Assembly: GCF_901709675.1 (NCBI RefSeq)
Contig: NC_051095.1
Span: forward strand, 9,637,956 to 9,701,955
Source: Syngnathus acus
Taxonomy: Eukaryota; Chordata; Actinopteri; Syngnathiformes; Syngnathidae
Length of the DNA stretch: 64,000 nucleotides
Direction of reading: 5' to 3'
A program made the translations under genes and the position numbers. Below, piece by piece: positions 1-9,096 of this stretch (position 1 is its first letter; each line of letters starts with the position of its first letter). Under the pieces are notes generated by a model. It had not been told where the DNA came from. It did no database searches and worked only from the letters and a program-made list of their open reading frames with translations.

Positions 1-36
1 TTATTTATATTTTTCTACCCCTCATCAAACTTTCAG

Positions 37-1039
37 GAGTATAAACTGTGGGACAACGAGTTGGAGTTTGTGGAAAATCTCTTGGATGAAGATGTGAGGA
101 ATAATTCTGCTTGGAACCAGAGACATTTTGTCATCACACACACGACAGGGTTCTCAGATCAAGTCATTCTCGAGAGAGAGATTGAGTAAGTGTGGCACTT
201 TTGCAGAAAGCTTCTTCAGATCACATCTTTCTCAGAAACTGTCAACAGTCATCGCATGTGTATGACAGAAAACCGAAAACTATGAAAAACAAAAGGCATA
301 AATCTCAAGTGTTGTGTTATGTTTTGGAAATGGTTGCTTCCTAGTTGACTTAATGTTCCTTTTATTTGTATTTTCATGTAAGATACTGTCTGACCCAGAT
401 CAAAAAGGCCCCCCACAATGAAAGTGCGTGGAACTATTTGAAAGGGTAAGGCATTAGCCAACAAAAGTTCATATATATATATAAAAAACAACAACAACTC
501 AGGACTGCTTTGTGAATCAAGATTTGACTCCATATGATTGATTCACAATTTGTCTGAGTGTGTCTTAAGGAAGTGAAGTGGATACATAAATCTTTATTTC
601 TGACTGATATTGGTTTTTGTTTCTCCTTCAGGATGCTTCAAGACAGAGGTTTATCGTCCCAGCCCGGGCTGCTTGAGAAAGTCCTGGTGCTAAAGGAGAC
701 GCGTTCTTCATCTTACCTTCTCGCATTTCTCTTTGATTGCTACGAGGATGCTTTGGAGAACGGCAGTCAGAAAGGACAATCGGAGGAAGACCGAGTGGAC
801 ACTTTAAAAAGCGCTCTGGAAGTAAGTCATTTGACTGGCTAGTGTTACTTTGCAGTCTGAGACCTGCGTATTTGTTTTTCTCTTCCAAGATTTGTGAACT
901 GTTAGCCGAGGAGAAGGACACCATCCGCAAGGAGTATTGGCTGTTTTTGGGACGCTCTTTAAAGAACAAATACGGATCAAGTGAGCCAGTTGACGCTGAA
1001 CTTCCGTCCCTGGCGGCTGAGCAGCAGGAGATGAACTAG
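37..1039 (+). CDS. FNTA: FNTA C-terminal exons (farnesyltransferase/GGTase-I alpha subunit), 5' partial
   Basis: Alpha subunit shared by protein farnesyltransferase and geranylgeranyltransferase I, cytosolic enzymes that prenylate CaaX proteins. Four coding exons join in one frame: 37-185, 383-445, 632-821 and 890-1039, each with AG acceptor and GT donor; the stop TAG is at 1037-1039. They give 183 residues, about the C-terminal half of the roughly 380-aa family protein; the start lies left of the window. Recognisable stretches are [40 protein letters not shown] (a PFTA-type helical-hairpin repeat) and [10 protein letters not shown] near the end. The C-terminus ends shortly after a poorly conserved acidic tail. 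It reads toward TMEM271. Candidate polyadenylation signals follow at 1720 and 1841. Identity rests on remembered similarity to vertebrate FNTA and is strong. Confidence 0.92.
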
Positions 1040-1719
1040 ATGCCCGAGTCCCACTCCACTCCCATTCATTTTCACTGTACTTTGTTGTTGTGTGTATTGC
1101 CACTTCCCCCCCCCCCAACAAGTGTTACAGTTGGTCAAGGAGGGAAAGGAATGAGAACGATGGATTAGATACAAAGCAGATATGTGTAAAGTCCTTCCTT
1201 CAAAATTCTGCACAGTCAAGCTTCATTCATGTAGTTCTTTTTTTCATTTGGCTGTTGTTGGTGCACTTTTTAAAAAAAAAAACAAATTAAATTCTGTTCA
1301 AGTGACATGTTACTTAAATCCATTGTCTCACTTCTTTCCGTTCTTTGCTGGTTCAGTAAAAAGAAGGTAAGGCAGCTTTATCTGAACACTATTTGTTCTG
1401 CTTGCTCCTCTGAGTCGTGCCCATGCGGCAAAAGTAACCCTCACAAACACATTAGTACTCAGCAACATGCCCCAAACGCTAAATCGATTGACTTGACTTC
1501 ATCCAGCTGTTTTCTTCATTTCAACGTGTGCTCCCCCTCTGGTTTTGAACTGAATACAGCAGACTGCGTGCTTGCTACAACAGCACTCCTGCTTCTTGGC
1601 TCATTTGTACACATCGTCAGCATTTACATAGAATTACCAGATGGTGTGCTGACCTGTGAAAAATCGCTTTTGTACGACAAACCAGGTAGTAACTGTTCAC
1701 TTAAAAGTATTTGGTGTTT

Positions 1720-1846
1720 AATAAAGCAGCCGGATCAACTTCATCTTTATGTGGGGACATGAAGCATCAACGTGTGTGCTGACAGCGCTCTCTGCTGGTT
1801 GAATGTTGAAGGCTTGCTGTATAATTGAAACGCTGTACAAAATAAA
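1720..1846 (+). promoter_or_regulatory. Candidate FNTA polyadenylation signals
   Basis: Two AATAAA hexamers, at 1720-1725 and 1841-1846, lie 680-810 bases after the FNTA stop codon on the same strand. Either could end the transcript, so the 3' UTR would run from 1040 to roughly 1745 or 1865. The stretch 1040-1720 has no convincing coding content despite a long open frame there. Confidence 0.45.
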
Positions 1847-1979
1847 CCGAAGTGAGACTTTACCTTTTGTTTGTGAGATGAATGTATCAAAATAGAAGTG
1901 AATGAGAAGATATTCTATCCGTATTTATTTTTTCCCAGGGGAGTGGGGGGAAGCTATGATACCTCAGGGGCTCAACAAT

Positions 1980-3175
1980 AGTGATGTGCATTCCAGTTCT
2001 TTTAAGTGAACTGAATCTTTAGAATCGGTTCACTCAAAAGATTTGTTCAAAAGAATCGTTCGCTGCACTTTCTTATTTATTCATTCTTTTTTTTTACCTC
2101 GTGTAGTGTACCTATTGAAGTGTCCATGAGGTGTACCTAATCACAGGCCACTTCATTAGGGAAAAAGCTTAAGTGAAAAGTGCCACACCCGCCCTCACCC
2201 CCACCTCCCGATTGGCTGTTTGATCTGTGACGTCATTCGGACACTCCATTAGGTACACCGCCATTTTCAGGTGTACCTAATCACTTGGCCACTTCATTAG
2301 GGAAAAATCATGGTCAAAGCTTAACTGAAAGTGAAAAGTGCCACACCCGCCCTCACCCCCACTTTCTGATTGGCTGTTTGATCTGTGACGTCACTCGGAC
2401 ACTCTATTAGGTACACCGCCATTTTCAGGTTCGTTGATGGTATTATACCAAATGTGTTTGAATAAAAGGTTGGGAAAAAATCCGTTACGCCGACATTTGT
2501 TATTTTGGGGGACACCAACTCATAACGTAAAACACATTGTCATATAAAGCAGTTAACCAAATGTCTGATTTTTATGTTTTAATCGGCGAATATGAAAACA
2601 AGGAATAAAACACCAGACAAGTTTTAACATGAATATGCATACACGTTATTTAAAAACTACTCTAAGTGTTATAAAATCAAGATTACCCAAAGAGAAGCAT
2701 AATCTCCCCGTTGTTGCTTCACGGCGCATCCCTTCATGCAATAAAGTTAGCCGTTAGCTTGGAGAAAACGTGCATAAAAGAAGTGGTGTTTCAGTGAGTT
2801 GTTCTTTCTTTCCTTGGCAAATCGTAAATCTACATTCTGGCTTACATAGTTAACGCCACGAGACGCAACACGTTTACTGATTGACCTGCTAATGCACGAG
2901 AAGGCAGTTCACTCATTGACTCGTTCGCGAACGGGAAAGTCAGGATTCGTTCCCTCACTGATCCGTTCTCGCGATGAACTGGAAATGCAAATCGTTCACT
3001 CACACATCCGTTCAGTTGGTGAACAGGAAATGCGATTCATGGCTCGTTCGTGAACGGGAAGTTACGTCATTTTCTTCTTCGTTTTGTTTTACGGCGAGGT
3101 GGCACCAGCTTCAATGCGCATTACCGACACCTACTGGTTGAAGTCATATGAACTGAAAAAGAACGAATCACTTTC
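1980..3175. mobile_element. Non-autonomous hAT-like DNA element (candidate)
   Basis: Both ends carry an AGTGAT-type terminus: AGTGATGTGCATTCCAGTTC at the left and, inverted, AGTGATTCGTTC at the right (about 3160-3175). Many copies of a GAATCGTTC/GAACGGGAA-like motif lie just inside the ends (2040-2065, 2925-3060). No transposase frame is visible, and I could not find an 8 bp target duplication. The interior holds the separate tandem repeat at 2131-2429. Superfamily assignment is by resemblance only. Confidence 0.4.
2131..2429. repeat. Two-copy tandem repeat with inverted GTGTACCTAAT ends
   Basis: Unit 1 (2131-2270) and unit 2 (2271-2429) align almost throughout. Both begin GTGTACCTAATCAC, contain GTGCCACACCCGCCCTCACC and GATTGGCTGTTTGATCTGTG, and end ATTAGGTACACCGCCATTTTCAG. 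GTGTACCTAAT at each start is the reverse complement of ATTAGGTACAC near each end, so each unit is itself a terminal-inverted-repeat element of MITE type. Unit 2 has an extra 15-20 bases around 2310-2330. Confidence 0.8.
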
Positions 3176-3179
3176 GTTT

Positions 3180-3400
3180 AAAATTCTGGTTAGGGTTTAA
3201 AACTCTGGCTAGGGGTTCAAAGTAGGGTTTTAAATTAGGATTAGGGTTTCAACCTAGGGTTTAAAACTGGTTAGGGTGTCAACCTAGGGTTTAAAACTCT
3301 GGTTAGGGTTTTACCCGAGGGTTTGGATTTACAACTAGGGTTTCAAATTAGGGTTAATGTTTCAAACTAGGGTTAGGGTTTTAAGCTAAGCTTTGATTTT
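3180..3400. repeat. Degenerate telomere-like minisatellite (TAGGGTTT-rich)
   Basis: About fifteen irregular copies of TTAGGGTTT or CTAGGGTTT, separated by AAAACTCTGG or CAAAC-type spacers, give a period of roughly 15-27 bases. TTAGGG is the vertebrate telomere unit, but here it is interspersed with other bases, so this is a diverged minisatellite and not a clean telomeric array. A short CTAACCCTAACC stretch in the opposite orientation occurs at 3986-3997. Confidence 0.75.
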
Positions 3401-5902
3401 CTTGTGTCGACTTTTTTCATAGCTACATGGTACTCATCATCACTTGCGTATCTGCTCTCATGTTACTAATGAGATGCTCCAAAACTCTGATGATCATTGG
3501 CCTAACTGTCAAATTACCACCATCATCATTGTCTACGGATAGAGTTCCCTTGAAATGCACTGTGGAAACTTTAAAACCATTAAGCAATGACATCTATTCA
3601 TCCTCTTAAAGGCGTAGCTGAACAATTGCAGTGATGGCACTGGATGGGGAGAAATGCACTTTGGATATTAATCTTGTTTCTGCATCGTCTGCTTCCTCAG
3701 ACCGGTCTGTCAGTGCCTTGCAGTTGACTTATAATTGGCTTCAATATTTCTCAGCATAATTGAATGAAATGATAGTGATGTCAAGAGACCCAACACTGCT
3801 CAAGCCTGAAATCTTTTTCATTCAAGTCACCTTGAATAAGGAAAAGAATGTCGACCTCTATTTTACTTTATTTTTTACAAGTTATTTTTACCTTTTGACA
3901 CTCATGAGGGCAAATTGGTAAGATGTATTAGCGGGTAGCGATGTTGACTTGTGGTTACCACAACTCGGCATGGACTGGGTTCGGCTAACCCTAACCAGGC
4001 GACTGTGTGAGCATCTTGATGAGCTTCGAATGACTTTCAAAGGAAGATTTGAGTTCATCCAACGGATTCACAGCGGCGAGACCTGCTCATGTGACTTTCC
4101 TCGCCATGGCCTGTTGCTGCTTAGTGAACCGCGCCTGACAATCATCCGTCTTTCGAGTATGAATGGGCCTCACACTGACATAGTATCGAAGAGGTACGGT
4201 ATGCCACGCTTGTCCAATTTATCACATGATTGAATACGGCCATTTTCACAGAATTTAAGTCGTCGCTCCAGGCCGACGGCGACTGTTCTTTTACTGAAGC
4301 TATTTTCAACCCCTTGTCTGTTCCAAGTTTATTTGAAGAGTCCTTATTCACTACAAGGAACAACAAAAGTTGAAACTTGAGTATTGACTATGTACTTGTT
4401 ACCAATTGATTGATGCTCCCTGAGCAGCATGCGGTATGACCAACATTTGGATTTTATGTGACAATACTTTCCCATTGAAAAAACGTCAGGGTTCCCCCGC
4501 TTGAACTTTTTGAGCTTGAAGGTTCTATGCCTGTTACTGTATGTTTATATTAGTGGAGTGGAAGTACACATTGTTTGGTCACAGCTAGGCCAGATAGCAA
4601 AGAAATGTTAAATGTATCTCTTGATGGGTGAGAAGGCCCTAATACTGTTGACTTTGTTTAATTTGGAAGCATTTATAGATTCACTTTTTCATAGTGTCTC
4701 CTTTAAGACATTAGCTGGTGTGCAGTCTGTCTAGACAGGGAGTTCCCAGTCTCTAAGTGGGATAGGCTGCAAATCTGAATTGATTTTTTTTTAATACTTT
4801 CATCTGTTAGGTCCAGTGGAGAGCCCAGCTACTATTTTGTACTGACAAACATATTGAGGCTGCATCATCATCTCTTTCTCGCAGCAATGTGATGATTTAT
4901 GCACATATCTTTCTGCATTGATCTGGACTAAGTAGAACTCCTCCTGCCAATAATCGACCTCGTAATAACACGAGAATCCTCCTCACTTATATCTGTTCCA
5001 CAGAGAAATGCTTTCTCCTACACACACACTAATGGTTTTAATAAAGCCAATGATGGATCATTTGGATGGAAAGGAGTCGAGCTGGCCAAGTTTTGATTCA
5101 GGCATTGCATTCCAGCACCACGGACAGCACTTTTGAGCTCAGAGAATCCATCAGACTTCCAGCATTATGGTTGTATGATGTGCAAGTGCAGAAACAATTG
5201 ACAAATCACAATTCATGTCTTATAGTCTTTGTCTCCAGGGAAGCAGCAGTACCATAAAACAGATTGAAGCCTCTTTTTGAAGATATGTTCAGTATGCCGC
5301 GCTCTGCTTTCGTGAAGTTGAGTTCATGAGAGCTTGCATCTTTAAAAACTTGTCAATTGGCTCATATGTCAGTCGAGGAACTGCCAAATATTTTGAATGG
5401 TATATGTAAAATAATACTATACTCAATGACATTAATGAAATAAGGGGTAGGTTAGGCAACAGGTGGATTTCCCCCCCCCCGAGACGTCAAGTCAAGTTTT
5501 TATCGGTGCAACTTAACAAACAAAAAAATTAAACTGTTTCAAAAACCTGATGTGTTAGAACAAACCGAAGACACTTTTTAAAATTAACATCAAACTACAT
5601 TCAAATGTGATTTTGACCAGTTTTATCATTCATAATAAAAACCATGACTAAATATTCAACAGACAGGGGCTTACTGCTGACCAACTGTTATAGATGGATG
5701 CAACAATAACACTTCAAATACGTGAATTTTAAAAAGACGTAATACATTTTGAAAATAAAGTATAGGGGGTCTCAAAGGCGCCCACAATCTTTGTGTTTTA
5801 TTTACATCCGCACAAAGCAGCCTTCACAATACAGAGACATTTGAAACATTATGCAAATAACGTGGAGTCCACAGCACCTGTGGCATAGGTTTTAGAAAAT
5901 GG

Positions 5903-5945
5903 ACACACACGCACACGCACATGCACGCGCCCACACACGGCGCAC
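5903..5945. repeat. CA-rich imperfect microsatellite
   Basis: Imperfect (CA)n with CG interruptions (ACACACACGCACACGCACATGC) just upstream of the TMEM271 CpG island. Alternating purine-pyrimidine sequence of this kind is prone to slippage. Confidence 0.8.
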
Positions 5946-7070
5946 CCCCGCAGCCAGCCCACTCTTTGATGAGGATGCAAAGGGTCCGAACTTTGCGGGG
6001 ATAAGCGTTGATCAATGCTCGCGAATGGATTATCGACGGGGCGGTAAGTGCAAAGCGGGCCATGCCTTCCTGGCATGAATTAACATTTCAACCATTCCCG
6101 TAAAAGCGTCGGGAATGCAGAGAGACGCCACAGCGGCGCGAACCGCCGCCGAACCGGCCGATGAGAAGGACCGGCTGACGATGGCCGACGCCGACCGGGG
6201 TGCTCCCGGACCAGACGGAGGATGAGGTCGGCTGCCAGCGGAGAGGGATTGAGAGCGGCAGCAGAGGTGGAATATAATGAAGTTGAGTGGGAAAGGACTC
6301 TGCGCCGTCCTGTCCAGCACCCTCCTCTTCGCGTGCGCCCTCTGCGAATTTGTGCTCGGATTAAGATGCGTCTCGCTGGGCTCCAGAGTCAGGGAACACT
6401 TTCACCTCGGCGCTGCAGCCGGAGCCTTCTACTCCGGGCTGCTCCTCGGGAGCGGCCAGGTCCTCCTGGGCGCCGCGCTGCTCTGTTGCACGGGGAAGCC
6501 GCGCGGCCGGAATTTGGTCCTCTTCGGGGTTGTGATCTTCCTTCTGGGGGTCCTCACAGCCTTCTCCGGAGCCGTGGTGGACGGGGACACCGCTTCCCTG
6601 GTAGAGAGGAAGTATTCCCACTACTGTGTCCTTTCGGGCCAGGTGAGCCGCGCCTGCGAGGAGCTGAGGGAGTACCAGAGAAGTTTGGTCATCTCCTCGG
6701 TGCTCAGCACGCTCGAGTGCCTCCTGGCTCTCGCCAACCTGGTGCTCATCCAAAGGTACAAAGCGGCTCAGTTCTCCAGGAACAGGCAAGTTCAGAGGCA
6801 CAGCTCCGGGCCCATCATCTTCAGCGAGGAGCGGGACTCAGCGGACTTTCAGCCTGTGTCTTATATCAATTTAGCCGTTTTGAGCGTGTTGGACGAGAGC
6901 GGCGGCGCGGAAGTCCAGCGCGGAGGGCACCCTTCCATCGAGCTGCCGGGATACTCTCCCGCAGACCCGGAGCTCAACCACAGCTTCCCCTTCTCCTACC
7001 CGCTGCCCAGTGAAATGCCGCCGGCTTATGAGGACATCTTCCCCGCAGAGGCACGCAACACATAGCCGAG
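5930..7070. promoter_or_regulatory. CpG island over TMEM271 promoter and coding exon
   Basis: CpG density and GC content rise sharply from about 5930 and stay high to the end of the TMEM271 frame, unlike the AT-rich flanks on both sides. The part from 6080 to 6276 is the likely core promoter and 5' UTR. I see no clear TATA box, as expected for a CpG-island promoter. The transcription start cannot be placed from sequence alone. Confidence 0.6.
6277..7065 (+). CDS. TMEM271: Four-pass membrane protein, TMEM271-like
   Basis: Single-exon frame of 262 aa. Four hydrophobic segments sit at about residues 8-29, 44-71, 79-101 and 136-158, which suggests both termini are cytosolic. The third to fourth loop has DGDTASLVERKYSHYC, a stretch I associate with vertebrate TMEM271. 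The tail is about 100 residues, polar, and ends with a PPAY motif (residues 248-251), the form bound by WW domains such as those of NEDD4-family ligases. Function of the family is not established. The ATG at 6277 is the only one that puts the first membrane segment near the N-terminus. A longer frame on the same strand (6222-7013) is a shadow in GC-rich DNA. Position tail to tail with PIGG supports the name, since I recall the same pair at human 4p16.3. AATAAA follows at 7253. Confidence 0.72.
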   Translation: MKLSGKGLCAVLSSTLLFACALCEFVLGLRCVSLGSRVREHFHLGAAAGAFYSGLLLGSGQVLLGAALLCCTGKPRGRNLVLFGVVIFLLGVLTAFSGAVVDGDTASLVERKYSHYCVLSGQVSRACEELREYQRSLVISSVLSTLECLLALANLVLIQRYKAAQFSRNRQVQRHSSGPIIFSEERDSADFQPVSYINLAVLSVLDESGGAEVQRGGHPSIELPGYSPADPELNHSFPFSYPLPSEMPPAYEDIFPAEARNT

Positions 7071-7252
7071 CCGCTGTGGAACAACCACCGGAGGGGACAT
7101 TTTCTTCCAGTTGCCTGCTACACTTTGCATTCACATCGCCGTCACACTATTGACGAGCAACAGGCTAAAATAAGGCAATGCAGGCACATTAAGACCAGCA
7201 GCTTGCACTTCAGTTTGTGTTGGAATATTTGCTGTTCAGATTTATATTCGTG

Positions 7253-7258
7253 AATAAA
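7253..7258 (+). promoter_or_regulatory. TMEM271 polyadenylation signal
   Basis: AATAAA 188 bases after the TMEM271 stop codon, in an AT-rich context. It gives a short 3' UTR. Confidence 0.6.
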
Positions 7259-7633
7259 AAGTATATTTAACCTCATATCGTGCACACTGAACTTTCCAAA
7301 AACACATTATTGACATTATTATTAGTTTTAATTTGAGTTTTTAACATGCAGCACTGTGGTCAAATCAGCTGCTTTTTTCTTTTTGTTGTTGTTGCAGGAA
7401 TGTAGTAGGGATGGAGAACTTTAAATACTGGCAAAAGTACCCCTTTACATGAAAGAACAAAAACTAAAAATAAGTACATTTTATACGCAAAAAATCAATT
7501 ATGATGTTGTTCATCAGCTGGAACTGAGGCCTTTGTCAAATTGGATGGAATTCTGAACATTTCCAATAACCCGATAGCATTACAACAGAAAAGTCAGGAG
7601 AAGTCTACTAGAACATCTGAATTTATTGATGGT

Positions 7634-7635
7634 GA

Positions 7636-7706
<71 letters not shown>
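7634..7706. repeat. (GAAA)n microsatellite
   Basis: About 18 uninterrupted copies of GAAA. Likely length-polymorphic. Confidence 0.97.
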
Positions 7707-9070
7707 GTGTCATTTTAACAGGGGTATGTAGACTTCTTATAAACCCGTCTAAAAGAACTATGCTTTCAAAAGGCCTCAGACTGTTTTGTTGCTTTGACGA
7801 GGAATTTCAAGAAGTATTTAGTCATAAGTCATAACGCTCATCCTTTTATGCTCACTACATGGCGATCCGTCTGCCAGATAAATGAAAGAAAAATCTCTTT
7901 TTCCCAATGTTAAAAAAAAATATATAAAATCGAGCGCCACCTCAGGAATTGCCTTGGGGAGATAATCCAGGGGAAGCATGGCGGAAGACGCTGATAATGT
8001 CGAAATAACAGTGAGTTTAGGCACTTTCGAAACAAAGTACTCACAAATGAGCAGCTGTCAGCAAGAACTTTTCACTTGGGATGCCTGTGTTCACTTTTTG
8101 TGGATATTAATCCATTATTGATGATGGGAGAGTTGCGTCAAGAAATCTCAAAAGATTTTCAATGGGTTGATCCTTGCTGTCTCGGAAGCTACCCGGAAGA
8201 AAAAGTCAAAGAGACGGACGGAAAAGATGGAATTCATAACGATGGCAAAATGATACACAGTAATCCTCTCACCATTATGACTATGTGCAAAAAGTGAAAT
8301 CTATGATCTGGAAATAATCTATAAAAAGCTGCTAGGCTGTGATCACTTGCCATCAGTTGATCCAAAGAAGTTTTTTAAAGAAGGTTTTTCATTTACATGC
8401 AATGCATTTGCTCCCGATTTTATTTAGGCTTAGTTTTCTTCAGGCATTTTGATTGTCACGTTTTTTTTTTCATGCCACGAATAAGGAAAATACCGATTTT
8501 CAAAATAGGATTTACAAACAAATATATTCACTTCCAAGTCCGACTACAAAAAGTATCATGACTGGCCCCATCTTTTAAATTGTGTAACTACTTGATGTAC
8601 AAGCAAAGTCCTGTTCTTCTGCTTTCTAGGATTTATCAGCGACTGCAACATTGTTTCGCTTTAGCTTCAACACAACGGCCCGTCTATTTGCGTTAAAATA
8701 TTCATGTGATCCAATTGGGCTGCCAAAACACAGTATACTGCATTCATTTATTTGAATTTCCAGTGCGTAATTATGACAACTGTGCTCTATAGATTAACTG
8801 CCAGCCAGTGCCAATGTGATTTCATTGGAGGCCTTCGAGCCTGGACGAGAATATTGAGTGTGCTCGATCAAGCGCTTTATTATTTACAGCTCCGAGAGTG
8901 AGCATATTTTATTGTAAAGTCAAATTCGGTTTCACAAAGTTGGATCGCAGAATTAAAGTACGAGTTGAGCGTAGGTGCACACCCTCTGGGCACAAATTGA
9001 TAAAGCGAATTTGTCATTACTTAGCTGAGTACGTGCTGAGATTTTGTTGCTAATGTCGTTGTAAAAGTTT

Positions 9071-9096
9071 ACACGCGTGCGCGCGCACACACACTC
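9071..9096. repeat. Alternating CG/CA tract
   Basis: ACACGCGTGCGCGCGCACAC followed by ACACTC: almost strict purine-pyrimidine alternation over 24 bases, a sequence class able to adopt Z-DNA. Confidence 0.7.

Larger units (their letters stand above)
1040..6276. other. FNTA-TMEM271 spacer, no gene seen
   Basis: Apart from the FNTA 3' UTR and the TMEM271 5' flank, I see no coding exon chain. The left part is repeats (hAT-like element about 1980-3175, telomere-like minisatellite 3180-3400). The part from about 3430 to 5460 looks unique; 4870-5060 has few simple repeats and could hold conserved non-coding sequence. Fragments of a GTCAAGTCAAGTTTTTAT retroposon-tail type occur at 5488-5505. Confidence 0.6.

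Noticed and set aside
1307-1762. 151-codon open frame after FNTA
   Set aside because: Lies in the FNTA 3' UTR, has no recognisable domain or splice context, and its composition follows the surrounding DNA.
6222-7013. 263-codon open frame on the plus strand overlapping TMEM271
   Set aside because: It is in another frame of a GC-rich coding exon, is rich in R, G and P and has no domain; the 6277 frame has clean membrane segments and a family signature.
7541-7834. Frame with (KKER)n repeats
   Set aside because: Translation of the GAAA microsatellite.
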